Below, piece by piece: positions 10,570 to 21,593 of a stretch of 64,000 nucleotides of DNA. Under the pieces are notes generated by a model that worked only from the letters and a program-made list of their open reading frames with translations, was not told where the DNA came from and ran no database searches. The stretch is from Fonsecaea monophora (taxonomy: Eukaryota; Ascomycota; Eurotiomycetes; Chaetothyriales; Herpotrichiellaceae): the NCBI RefSeq assembly GCF_001642475.1, contig NW_019174026.1:57680-121679 (forward strand), written 5' to 3'. The translations under genes were made by a program, and so were the position numbers. How positions within the stretch are numbered: the stretch's first letter is position 1; the number at the start of each line of letters is the position of its first letter.

Positions 10570-10910
10570 CGTGTTCTATCTCTGCGAGTCTTGGAGGCGT
10601 TCAGCCAAGGTACGTCTTATCTCTGGTATCACGATGTTTGATACTGATATGATGCCGTAGAGCTGTCCAAGCAAGGAGAAGCCAGCCTGCCGCAAGATGC
10701 GCCTCGGGCATATCTGTGCACCTGGTTGGATATCGATATTGCGATGAAGAATTGGCCAGCACCACTGCCCGAATTGACTCAACCATCAATGGCACAGCAT
10801 GGTCAGCGTGATAGATGGTGGTGACGAAGGTCATCTGGCTATGGATTGCCCGACTCGTGAATTGCCCCAACTGCAAGAGATGCGAAGCACCTCGCCCACT
10901 GCTATCCAAA
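10570..10910 (+). pseudogene. Second, more decayed copy of the zinc-knuckle relic
   Basis: The DNA at 10570-10700 parallels 9600-9740, including the intron-like segment (GTACGTCTTATCTCTGGTAT here) and the following CTGTCCAA...GAGAAGCCAGCCTGCCGCAA. Further on, a GDEGHLAMDCPTRE segment is followed by NCKRCEAP in the same series. Frames are broken in several places. Confidence 0.5.
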
Positions 10911-11129
10911 TCTGAGACTTCGTCAGTCGACCGCGAACACCGTGGGCTTCTCACTACATACCCCTTCTGTCTTTGTGTCTTGGGATACTACATACTCTGC
11001 GCATACACTGTTAGCAGCCTGTCAACTTAAATTGAATATCTTCTGACATTTATTCCACTTCATGACTACACGCTCCGGTCTACCATCGAGCTTGCCCCTT
11101 CGGACGCGACCATGATACCGCAACCAACC

Positions 11130-11270
11130 CCTAAGGCTACCTCAGGCACGAGAAGATACCATGCCGGGACTGTGGCGAGGGATATCATATCTGGCTCGAG
11201 ACTGTCCTCGACCCCGAAACATGACTTGCAATATTTGCAGCGAGGAAGATCACATGGCTCGTGCAAGTCT
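11130..11270 (+). pseudogene. Third zinc-knuckle relic
   Basis: Overlapping frames give LARDCPRPRNMTCNICSEED and then DHMAR, with CNICSEEDHMAR the start of a knuckle. A preceding CRDCGEG is in another frame. As in the 9.9 kb copy, the HMAR segment runs directly into an intron-like AAGTCTTTCG stretch and the array unit. Confidence 0.5.
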
Positions 11271-11385
11271 TTCGATGCTTGTCTGTCTGTCAGTCTACCT
11301 TTCCACCCCACTTCGGCTTTATCCTTTACAGATGACTCTAATATGGCTTCACCAGTAAAGGACAGAAGGCGACCGAGCCTCTCCT

Positions 11386-11700
11386 GACCGAGCCCGTCCT
11401 GACCGAGCCTGTCCGAGCCTGTCCGAATCTGTCCGAGCACGTCCGAGCCTTGTCCTGTCCCAGCCTTGTCCCAGCCTCCGATCCTATCTGTCACGGTGCT
11501 CCGCACAAGGCTGGCTACTCCTCACGAGGCTGAGCGCATACCAATATCTACCGTGTTGTCGTTGCAACCACTAGTTAGATTCTTCCGGACTACAATCTCA
11601 TCAATTAGACCGCAAAGCAATCCTGTCCGAGTCTTCCCTGTCCAAACCTGTCCTGTCCAAACCTGTCCTGTCCAAACCTGTCCTGTCCTACTACGATCGA
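11386..11700 (+). repeat. Two short tandem repeats of GTCC-type words
   Basis: At 11386-11470 ACCGAGCC/GTCCGAGCCT words are reiterated with ~10-15-bp spacing. At about 11632-11690 a 15-bp unit (CCTGTCCAAACCTGT) is repeated about four times. Both look like slippage products inside the larger array. Confidence 0.7.
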
Positions 11701-12240
11701 AGCGCGTTGTCCTGTTCTTACTCTGTTCAGACCAAGCCAGAGGACTGGCGGCACAGTGGTGAAGAGAAGGCTGATTGTCTATACGTCGAGCTGTCGGTCT
11801 ACGAGAGAAGAGGCAGGAGTAGGAGAAGGCAAACAAGAGTTGACTATCTTCACGATCTTCGCCTTGACACTACGGCCCTTTTCGTGTCCATGCCTTCCGC
11901 CGTGTCCATGCCGCAGTCGGTCTACGAGAGCAGGGATGCAAAGTCGCAGTCACAGCCTTCATCTTGGGAAACAAGAATTCACGATCTTCACACCTTCACT
12001 ATTGCGGCCCCCTTCGTGTCCATACCTCTCTCCATGTGCATGCTGTGGGCGGTCTACAAGAGCTGGAGCAGGGAAATAAAGTCACGGTCACAATCTTCAC
12101 CTTAACATTGCGAGGCTCTTCGTGTCCATACCTTGGTCGGTCTACACGAGCAGGGGGAGGGAAACAAAGCCACAGCCACGATCATGACCTTGACATGGCG
12201 AGGGCCTTCATGTTCATCATGTTGAAGCCCTCTCATTGCC

Positions 12241-12505
12241 AAACCCATACACACACAGTACACCTTTCAAGACACCCAACGTGCCATGCATCGAGCTGGT
12301 GGCAATAGCGAAGACTGGAAAATGAGCGACATTACTGGTCGAATCGACTCTTCAATCTGTATTCACTACAAGCCGCAGCTTTTGGCAAAAGCCGGGTTCA
12401 CCTCTCGATCCCCCTCCTGCGAAGGAAAGACCTGGACGAGGTATTCAGTACCCTTTCCTTCGCCTCTCTGAACTGCCTCAATCGAGCTATGCGCTGATAT
12501 GACCC
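12241..12505. other. Spacer between array block 1 and the dehydrogenase relic
   Basis: No supported gene. It includes an ACACACAC-rich stretch near 12248 and a possible intron fragment just before 12506 (GTATTC to CCAAAG) that would belong to the dehydrogenase relic. Confidence 0.3.
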
Positions 12506-12745
12506 CCAAAGTACTTCAACCTAGGCGGCGGCACGGACGACTCTACCAAGCACAACGAGGCGTTCCTTCATTCCGGCATTGGCATGAACCTGATCATTCT
12601 CGACCCGGAGCTATGCATGACGACCACGCCGTACCACTGGCTCAGCACCGCCGTCAGGAGCCTCGATCACTGCGTCGAGGCGCTGTGCTCGCTTCAAGAC
12701 ACAGAGACGTCCGACCGCAACGCAGAAGAGGGCTTGAACAAGTGG
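12506..12745 (+). pseudogene. Iron-containing alcohol dehydrogenase / maleylacetate reductase fragment
   Basis: About 78 codons read as the central part of the Fe-ADH family: YFNLGGGTDDSTKH, then FLHSGIGMNLIILDPELC, then WLSTAVRSLDHCVEALCS. The His of SLDHCVEA falls where a family metal ligand normally sits. The frame runs on for about 30 unrelated codons before a stop, and neither the N-terminal NAD-binding half nor the rest of the metal-binding half is present. This is a truncated copy. In the family, these enzymes oxidise alcohols or reduce maleylacetate using NAD(P). Confidence 0.6.
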
Positions 12746-12859
12746 AAGGACGTCGGCGCGAGTCATTCTTCCCATACCTACAGAGGCACTTTACCAAGTA
12801 CTCATCAGGCACCCAGTCCCGACGTTGGATATCCTGAGATGCTTGAGAGGATTTGAAAG

Positions 12860-13850
12860 GCACAAAAGGAAGTCAAACACTTACTTTATCAATGGCCCAA
12901 GCGGGGAATGTCGAGGAGACTCGGCTTGAGGAGGAGTCATCTCATTCACGCACGCGATTCGAACCGCAAGCTGAGGACGCAGTCGGCGGCGAGACTACCC
13001 AAAAGCAATGGAAACATTCGCCGGCTTTCCCTCATCGCGCATATTCCGCAGACCGCCTAGTCTTCCAGGCAGCTTGTTCATCACAACGCGTGCCGATGTA
13101 CACGAAAAGGAGAGTAATGACGAACTCGTCCGCGTCGATATCAAGATCAGCGCCGATGGAGGAGCTTCCGCAGGGCCTGATAAAGTACACGCTATCATGA
13201 GCCAATTTGGCCACTCCCTCCAGCCTTTTCTGGCAGTCCCCAGTCGGGCCCAAAGCACGCTGGCTCAGATACTCCAAGGAGGTTGTCATGGGGGGCAGAT
13301 CATCTGGGACGCCAAAGCGGTTCAAGATTGCCATCAGTCCACGGTCAAGCTGGCTGCAATCATCAATATGGCAGATCTACATCGACACTTCCTCGATTCT
13401 TGACAACCAAGTGTATCAAGAAGTCGTCCTTTGCATGATGAGGCTGGAAGATGTCTATGGTAATGCTCGCTATACAGCTTGGATCGTATCGGAGCCTTGC
13501 CAGGAAGACCACTACGCAATGCGAGTCAAGCCCGAGGCCGACCATCTGCGTCCGGGCACCCTGCACGTTTACCGCAGCACTTGGACTCTTCTGCGCGAAC
13601 GATTGCAAGAACGGATCGATGGGAGAAGCAATCGGGCCGAGAAACAACCAGGAACACCACCACCACCGGGAACCCGTACATGGAAGAGGAGATGGGCGGG
13701 GACACACACATGGTCTTGCTCGGCTACAAGTGCGACACGATGCTCGTGGTGATAGACAGATACGCGAAGCTGCTGAGAGACCCGAACGGCAAGACGTGCG
13801 GGGCCTACGTGATGCTGTGCATGTGCAGCATGCGCGCATTGCGGCGGTGA
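12860..13850. other. Overlapping ORFs, no recognised gene
   Basis: Long frames exist on both strands (up to 280 codons on the minus strand, 181 on the plus strand) but none has a recognised domain. A plus-strand segment at 13680-13845 (LLGYKCDTMLVVIDRYAKLL) looks protein-like and may be a gene fragment. Confidence 0.3.
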
Positions 13851-14052
13851 AATTTGGTCGAGCACATCCATTTCCACGGGCAACATGCCAAAGTTCGCCT
13901 GATCCGCGTCCAAAGATATCCGTCAGTCGGACGTAAAGCGCTTGAAGGGGGAATTTGGTCGAGCACGTCCATTTCCATGGGACAACATGACGAAGCTCGC
14001 CTGCCACAGGTCCAAAGATATCTGCTAGTCGGCCGCAAAGCACTTGAAAGGT
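13850..14052 (+). repeat. 101-bp tandem duplication
   Basis: Two adjacent units start at about 13850 and 13950 with AATTTGGTCGAGCAC, continue through TCCATTTCCA, CAACATG and TCCAAAGATATC, and end with CGTAAAGCGCTTGAA / CGCAAAGCACTTGAA. They differ at many positions, so the duplication is not recent. Confidence 0.8.
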
Positions 14053-14332
14053 GCATTGGGCCCGAAGGCATGATATCATGTACAGGGACGAGCTGGTAGG
14101 ACTCACGTTGCCTGGATCATATTCTGAAGCAACCAAGCAACCAAGGAAGCAAGGAAGCAAGGAAAACCCTCCTGAGCCACCACCGCCGTCGTCATCTTCA
14201 CGCACTGCTGCCTACACAGGTGATATGGCCAGTTATATTCACGTGTCCCCCAGCTGATGGCGGTTCAGGACAGTTGCTCAAGGCCACTCATGGCTACTCA
14301 TGGTTACTTCTACTTTTATATTCGCCTTAAAT

Positions 14333-14522
14333 TGTCAGGAACGGCCTATAGAGATAGGCAGAGGGCAGCGACAGGTAACAGGTAGGTACAGGTATTCCTT
14401 AATAGTATATCCTGACTAAGACTTAAAGCATAAGGGAAGGAGCTTCCCTTAGGCGGTGAGCATGCGGTACTTGCAACAATAAGGGGTTATTACGTGTGAG
14501 TGATACTTTCCGGTTCGTGACA
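14333..14522. mobile_element. 190-bp LTR-like element with 5-bp target duplication
   Basis: The element starts TGTCAGGAACGG and ends CCGGTTCGTGACA, so its ends are imperfect inverted repeats of the TG...CA type. It is flanked on both sides by TAAAT (14328-14332 and 14523-14527), a perfect 5-bp target site duplication. No coding capacity. It fits a solo LTR, or a short non-autonomous LTR element. Its first ~12 and last ~11 bases resemble those of the 57482-57936 element. Confidence 0.7.
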
Positions 14523-14673
14523 TAAATTCTTCCTCCTCGACCTCTTCTTCTTCTTTCTCTTACATCTTACCTTCCTTGGTAACAAAACATACAAAACTCA
14601 AGTCAGTTCGCTTCTTCAGCACGATTCCTGTCCATCCAACTCTTTCAAGCCTCTGATCATCGTCACCATCAGC

Positions 14674-15021
14674 ATGCCGAAAGCATTTGAACCAGGGCAA
14701 TGTTACCTTCCTACCCGCGAAGGCATGGAGTGGTTCGTCATTGATCGAGTTCAATCCCACCGACTCTCTATCCCGACCTTGTGCAAGATATTGAGCGAAG
14801 AGTTTCCTGCTCCATACGTTCCAAGACTTTTTGTTCGTGATCCCCATCACCTCCGAACTGATATTTACTTACCAACTCATAGATTGTGCGAGGCATGCGA
14901 TACCTGTACGAAGCGCCCGAGGAATTGAGTCCCGTAAGTCCAGCATGCCTCTTCTCCAACCATCTACACTACTAAGCCGGCTTAGGCGAGACTCGAGGAA
15001 GCCTGCGTGGATAGGTCCTAA
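14674..15021 (+). CDS. Small three-exon orphan protein (81 residues)
   Basis: Exons 14674-14832, 14883-14933 and 14986-15021 are joined by introns of 50 bp (GTTCGT to CATAG) and 52 bp (GTAAGT to CTTAG). Both introns are phase 0, and the second carries CTAAG near its acceptor. The ATG follows a CATCAGC leader and a TC-rich stretch typical of fungal promoters. The protein starts MPKAFEPGQCYLPTREGMEW and continues with RLSIPTLCKILSEEF, GMRYLYEAPEELSP and a short acidic end. No family recognised, no signal peptide. All junctions keep the frame, but the first donor is weak and the whole model is an inference. Confidence 0.4.
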
Positions 15022-15779
15022 AGCAACGATGAGATGAGAACAAAGAAAGCGAAGCAACTCGGCAAAAATATGGCGAGGCAAAGAGAGTTGGGTGCAAGGA
15101 GAGGATGAGATTGCAAAAGGTGCACCTGAGATCCTATTCATAATTCCACAATTCATCTAAGGGCCATTGGAGGCTGAAACCCCAAGGGTTTACGCCTCAC
15201 AGTCTATTTTATGTTCTATGTGGAATTTCCCCTTCTTCGTGGCGCTTTTTGTACGTTTTACCTTTGTACATGTTTTAAGCGTTGCTGTCAAAAAAAAAAA
15301 AAAAATCCGTCATCCGGAGAAAAGTTCCAAGTCATTCGGAAGGGTGTATCGGCACCCGGCCGTTAAGTCCCCAAACAGAGAGCATCGAATCCCGTATGTA
15401 CCACACCGCGGCAGCTCCCTTACTACAGGCGTTGCTGCCTTCCTACCATAGGCGCTATGGCTCCCTCCTCCACGACCATGACCCGATCGATGCAAAGGAA
15501 ACGACTAATGCAGAAGATATGATGAGCGATGGAGAGAGTATGGCTGAGCGTCCTGCGTATCTTTCTACTTCATGTGTATCCTTCTTGAACGTTGAGGAAG
15601 CGAAGAAACGCTAGATGACACGCATATTTTTCTTGGGTGTAGTGGCGCGCCTACTACTGCTGGGCCGGACGGATTTGGGGATGCCACCCCCGAGCCTCTT
15701 AGAGACTCTGGCGGGTTCAGTAGAGTGTCCGTGAGACCACGGGGCTCACGAGGCCTGCATCTGTGCGTCTGACACGATT
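15022..15779. other. Intergenic stretch with a poly-A run
   Basis: An A16 run lies at 15290-15305, preceded by AT-rich text. No supported gene; frames up to 110 codons are unremarkable. Confidence 0.4.
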
Positions 15780-18700
15780 TGACTACGAACCTCGGCCTAC
15801 TCGGCCGCGCTGGTCAAATTCTTGCATGTGGCTTTTCGTTTTGTTTGTTTTGCAGGTTCTTCTCTCATGTCCCTCTTTTCACCCTTCATGCCCCTCGACG
15901 TCTTGGACATTCCTCTTCGCATTCAATGATTTTCTGTTTTTTGACACGTTTTGCATGTTTCCCCCCTTCGCCGAGAGTCCAATTTCATCTTCTTCCGTCT
16001 TGATTCATGTTGCCTCCGCTGCTCATATCCTGTGCATTTCTCGGTTCCTCTCAACTACCCGTTACCTCACATTATTCATATCCTTGCCTACATGCGCCCC
16101 TTCACCAATACCTTGGGCGCATACATATCCATATCCTGCTCCTCTCTCCAGCTCGTCTCTCCTGCTCGTCTCTCCAGTGCCATATTTCAAGTCGAACCGT
16201 CTTCTGTCTGTCCACCTGTTTTCCACCTCCACCCTCTGTCCGCAGTCGCAGTTACAGGATATTCCTGACATGGCTTCCTCACAGGCGAATGACCGATTCT
16301 GTCCCATCCTCTTACGATATCCTACTACGATCGACATCGAAATCGAAGCGTCTCGTCTTCTTCCACTCAGACCAGAGCGACAATCAGTGGTTTCCGAAAG
16401 CCTGCTTGTTGATATCGCGGTCGATCAGTCTGCAAGAGGAGGAGTAGGCAACAGCAAGACTGATGGGGGATCGCTGGTGCCGAAAAGGCTGGTTGTCGAT
16501 ACTGCAGGCGGTGTACAAGAGTAGTGATAGGGAAACAAAGCTCACGGTCTTCACGACCTTTGACTCTCACTATGACAATCTTCGTGTCCATCATGCGCCG
16601 ATTCATGCTCCATACTCTCTACATTCTCTGTCTGTCTGTCTTTCTACACCCTGGCTCCGCTTTAGCTTTCGCTTTCGCAGATTTCGAACATGGTTGCTCT
16701 TACAGAAAAGTGGCTTCTCTCACATGAGAGCGAATCCACTGACTCTATCATGTCCTGTCAGGATCGAAGCGAAGCGCATTACCTTATTCAATCCAGACCT
16801 GGCCAGGGGATTCAATCGGTAGTGCCATGGTACCACAAAGGCGGATTCTGACTGTCGATATCGCAGTTGGTCAGTCTGCAAGAGTAGGAGCAGGGAAGCA
16901 ACCAGACTACCTGGTGACAGGTGGTACTGAAACGACACGGTATCAATACCACGGTTAGTCAGGCGATCCGTCTACAAGAGTAGGGACAAGGAAACAGGCT
17001 TCACGGTCTTCACGACCTTTACCTCGCCGTGTCGAGTCAAACCGTCAGGATCCGCGGAAGTTCCTCGCTTTACGACACTCTTCGTATCTATCATGGGCCG
17101 ATTGATGCTCCATGCTCTACGTTCCCGGTCCGTCTGTCTGTCTATACCCTACCTCCGATTTCGTTTTCGCTTTCGCAGACCTCTAACGTGGCTTCTCTTA
17201 CAGAAACGTGGCATCTCTCGCAGAGCAGCGAAGCGATTGACTCAATCCCCTCTGCCATGATCGATACGAAACCCGTCGTCCTCTTCAATCCAGACCTGCC
17301 CCGTGGATTGGTAGTGCAGTGCCGTGTCCACGATGCTCTGGACCTCGTCCGTCACGTCGGCGTGGATCGCGATCACCGCTCCACTGGTGGCCCTCGGCCT
17401 CGATCATCTCGACCGTGCACTGCGTCATTACGATGTACCGGTCCACGCAGACGACCTTGAACCCGTTGTCCGCGAGGAATGGTACCGAAAAGGCTGATTC
17501 TGATTGTCAATATTGCGGCTGATCGGTCAGAGGACAAGAGTCGGAGCAAGAGCAAGGGTTGGGAAACAAAGCTACTGTCACAATCTTAACATCATATTGC
17601 GATGAGATTCGTGTGCTTATCGGCTCGCGTTTGACGTTCCTGGTCCGTCTATCTGTCTACCGTTACACCCCGCTTCACCCCCACCCCCGCAGACCCTCCT
17701 AACGTGGCCGCCCCATAGCAAAGCGGACCGCCCCACCCTGGCCCGCCCTGCTACGATCGAAGCAAAGCGCGTCCTCTTCTCCAGTCCGGACCTCTCCGGG
17801 GGGGTTACCAGTATTGCCGTACCGAACAGGCTGGTTCTGGATGTCGACATCGTGGCTGATCGGTCAGTCTTCAAGAGTCAGAGCAAGAGCAAGGGTTGGG
17901 AAATGGGGCCACAACCACAATCATCACATCATACTGCGATGATATTCGTGTGTTTACCGGCTCACACTCGATGTTCTACATCCACCCGTCTATATACCTT
18001 TCCACATCCTCCTTTCACTTTGATAGATGCTTCTAACACACCTTCTCCCACAGAAAACGAAACGAATCACGGCGTCCCATCCTGTCCTGCTACGATCGAA
18101 GCGAAGTTCTTCATCTTCTTCAACCCAGACCTGGCCAGGGGATTGGTGGAACAACAGCATCGAGGAGGCTGATTCTGATTGTCAAGATCGTGACTGAGCG
18201 GCCAATCTATCTGTCTGTCTACCTTTCCACCTTGCTCTCCTTTCACCTTACTCTCATTTCACCTTACTCTTCTTTCACCTTTGTCGATACTTCCAGCGTG
18301 GCTTCTCTGACGGAGAATTCTCTCACAGAAGGCGAAACGAATGACGTCGTCCCATCCTATCTATCCTACCACGATCGAATACGAAGCGTATTGTCTTGCA
18401 CCGACTCAGGTCTGGGAATTGGTAGTGTGGCAGAGACGAAAAGACTGTGATATCGGCGCCAGTCAGCCTACAGGAATAAGAGAAAGGCAAGGGAACAAAG
18501 TCACAATCTTCATGTCAGAACTACGAGGCTCTCTGTTGTGTCCGTCGACCTATGGCGGGAGAAATCGTCCAGCGGGCACATCTTCACCTCGCACACCTCC
18601 CAAGACGATGTCCGCAGGCGATTTCGATTCCATACCGATTTCACGTTCCATATCGCAGATTCCATGTCTCTCCGCCGGTATGTCTATCCATCTGCCTTTC

Positions 18701-21590
18701 CAACCTCCTCTGCTGTTAGATTCGCAGGCACTGCTAACACGGCTTCTCTCACAGAAAAGCTAACCGGCTGACGTATCCCGTCCTCTCCTGTTCCATCACG
18801 ATCGAAGGGCGAAGCATACCGTCTTACACCCACTCGCGCCCGAGAATTGGCAATGTGATAGCGACAAAAAGACTGATGTCGCGATCAGTCAGTCGGCAAG
18901 ACCAAGAGAAGAGTAGGGAAGCAAAGTACAATCTTCACGTTACAACTGCGCGTCTCTCTGTGTCGATATCGAAGGCCGGTTCCGTATCCCGTGGTCCATG
19001 TCCGTCGGTATGTGTATTTGTCTGCCTGCCTTCCTGTCTACCTTCCTACCCCCTCTACCGTCATATTCGCAGATGTTTCTAACATGGCTTCATGCATAGA
19101 AAAGCTGAGCGACCGGCCGTTGTCCTCTCCTGCCACGATCGAAGTACGTCGTCCTCTACCATTCAATCAGACCTGCGAATCGGCAGTGCGGCAAACACGA
19201 AAAGACGATAATGGCGCAGCACGTCAGTCTGCAAGAGTAAGAGAAGGAAGGGAAACAAAGCCACAAACTCCATGTTACAGCTGTGAGCCTCTGTGTCCAT
19301 ACCGATGGCCTGTTTTATTTCCCGTATCCCATGGCCGTCCGTCGGTATGTTTATCTGTCTGCCCCTCTACGCCCCTCTGCTTTCTCTCTCGAAGGTATTT
19401 CTAACGTGGCTTCTCTGACAGAGAATTCTCTCACAGAAAATCTACGCGACTGACCGTCATCCCTCGCCCGCCACGATCGAAGTGCGTTGTCTTCTTCCAG
19501 CCACTCGGACCTGGGAATCGACAGTGTAGTGGTATCGAAAGACTGACTGATTGTCGATGTCGCGGGCCTCAGCCTACGGGAGCAGAGCCGGAGCAAGAGA
19601 AGGTGAGCAAATATTCATGACCTTCGTGTCCCAATTGCGAGGCTCTCTGTGTCGATATCGATGGCGCGTTTCACGTTCATATCCCATATTCCATGTCCCT
19701 CCCGCCGTCCGTCGATCCATCTACCATTCTCACCGTCTCTACTTTCTTTCATATTCGCAGCTATTCTAATGTGGCTTCTCTGACAGAAAGCGAAGAAATT
19801 GACCCGGTCCCGTCCTGTCCTGTCCGATCGAGGCACATTGTCTACATTCCCGGACGAAGCTCATGCAATGGGTGGTTATCCTGGCGATGTTGTCCTTGAT
19901 GGTGGGCGTTTTGTCTTTCCTGTTTAACGAGACAGTGCGGACTTGGACAGTCCAGAGGACAGAACGGCCTCGGATCCTGGACGAAGCCCATGCAATGGAT
20001 GGTTGTCCTGGTGGTGTTGTCCTTGATGGTGGGCGTTCTGTCTTTCCTGTTCAACGAGACAGTGCGGACTTGGATAGTCCAGAAGACAGAACAGCCTCGG
20101 AGGGACCAGAATCCTTTTGTCTTTCCTGTTTAACGAGAAAGTGCGGACTTAGATAGGCCAGACGACAGAACGGCCTCGGACGAGCCAGAATCCTCCTGAG
20201 GAGAGACCTCCCCCAGCCCATGCACCCTCTGGGCAGTGGGCACGCGCAGTGGTACCAAAAGAATGATTGACTGTCAATATCGCGGTCCGTCAGTCACAAG
20301 AGCAGCAGGAGGAGCAGGAGCAGGAGAAGCCAAACAAAAATTCACGATCTTCATACCACAATTGCGAGGCTGTCCGCATTCATACCGATTTCATGTTCCT
20401 TCTTCCACGTCTATCTGTTTCGCTGCTTCTCTGTCTATCTACCTCTCCACCTCTACTCTTCATTCGCAGATACAAGCTAACATCGCTTTCTACAGAAAGC
20501 CAAATGAACGACCCTGTCCTACTCCTACGATCGAACCACATTATCTTCTTCCGCCCTGATCTGTCTGGTGATTATGGGTGTGGGCATTACCGAAGACGAT
20601 GATCGATGCTCCGATTGCTCGGATCCAATACAAGAGGTGGAGCAAGAGTAGGGAAACAACTCGAGCCGCTCTCATCCTCAATATTGCCATCCCTTCGTGG
20701 ACATGCCGATTCTGTTCTATATTGTGCGTTCGATGTTGGTCTGTCGGTCTGTCGGTCTGTCTATCCTTCCTTCATCCTTCCGCTCTCACTTTCACGGATT
20801 TCTAACAATACTTTTCTCACAGAAAGCGACGCGACCAACTCTGTCCCCCCCTGCCACGATCGAAGCGTGTTCCGCTTGGGCCTAGCTAGGGATTGGTGAT
20901 GCCAAAAGGCTGATTCTAACATCTATACCACGGTCGGTCGGTCTACAAGAGAAGGAGTAGGAGCAGGCGCAGAGAAACAAATGCACATAACCTTTGTCCC
21001 CCTTCACACCACGAGAATGTTGATGGGTATACCGATTCACACTCCACGCTTCATGTCTGTCTGTCTCTCCATCTACCTTTCAACCATCTGTCCTCTCCCT
21101 TTGCAGATTTCTCTGAAGTGGCCTCTTCCACCGAAAATCGAAGCGACCGAGCTTGCCGTTCACTACCCTACCACGACCGAAGCGTGCTCTCCCCAGACCT
21201 ACCCAGGGATTGATTATGCCCAAAGGTTTACGGATATTCTCAACTCAATATCGCGTTCGGTCGGTCTCCAAGAGAAGGAGCAGGAACAGGAGGAGGGATA
21301 TAAAGGCGCATGATCTTCACCTTTCCTCCGCCTACGAGAGTCTTCGTGAATACGCAGATTCATACTCCACGTTCTATGTCGGTCCGTCTGCCTGTCTACA
21401 TTTCTCCCATTCCTCCACTCCTTTCGCGGATATCTCCAACACGGCCTCTCTCAGAGAAAAGCGAAGCCACTGAGCTTGTCCTCTGCTGGGGTACTACGAT
21501 CGCAGCGGCCCGGACTGTCTTGCTCCACGGACTATCCGGACCTGGAGATTTGGATTGGTACTGCCAAAAGGCTGGTCATCGATGCTGCGT
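15780..21590 (+). repeat. Degenerate intron-bearing repeat array, block 2 (about 14 units)
   Basis: The ACGATCGAAG-type word recurs near 16327, 16762, 17258, 17752, 18090, 18369, 18798, 19133, 19472, 19825, 20527, 20853, 21171 and 21495, giving spacings of about 280-500 bp (702 where a 126-bp repeat is inserted). Each is preceded by a pyrimidine-rich tract (CTGTCTGTC, CCTTTCCACC), a CTAAC-like word and CTCACAG, and is followed by CCAGACCTGG, an AAAAGGCTGATTCTGA-like stretch and a purine-rich AAGAGNAGGAGCAGG stretch. Divergence between units is high and not restricted to C-to-T changes. No frame stays open through the array. Confidence 0.8.
19853..20200 (+). repeat. 126-bp tandem repeat inside the array
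   Basis: GGACGAAGC(T/C)CATGCAATGG begins at 19853 and 19979 (period 126). A partial third copy from about 20104 shares TTTTGTCTTTCCTGTTTAACGAGA. The units carry GGTGGGCGTT and GACAGTGCGGACTTGGA. They interrupt the normal unit spacing. Confidence 0.8.
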
Positions 21591-21593
21591 TCG

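Larger units (their letters stand above)
8300..12240 (+). repeat. Degenerate intron-bearing repeat array, block 1
   Basis: Diverged units share landmarks in one order: pyrimidine-rich CTGTCTGTCTACCTTTCC, TTCTAACATGG then CTTCTCTCACAG, an ACGATCGAAG word, GACCTGGCCAGGG, an AAAAGGCTGATTGTC segment, CTACAAGAGTAGGAGCA, and CACGATCTTCAC. The branch-site/acceptor word occurs near 8375, 9182, 9969 and 11335, and ACGATCGAAG near 8448, 9240, 10040 and 11693. Zinc-knuckle coding relics sit inside this block, which suggests the array grew from a spliced gene. Partial units are reiterated at 10.2-10.5 and 11.7-12.2 kb. Confidence 0.75.

Noticed and set aside
12940..12985. ATTCGAACC word as a tRNA B box on the minus strand
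   Set aside because: The T-stem does not pair and no A box or acceptor stem is found at the right distance.
13363..14205. 280-codon minus frame
   Set aside because: It runs antisense through the 101-bp tandem repeat and shows no domain, start context or plausible introns.
15340..15415. Possible 5S rRNA or tRNA fragment (CATCGAATCCCGTATGTACC)
   Set aside because: Only short words agree; the internal control region and stems of 5S rRNA are not present.
8300..21590. CRISPR-like array
   Set aside because: Units are 300-500 bp and highly diverged with no identical short repeats or uniform spacers, and the genome is eukaryotic.
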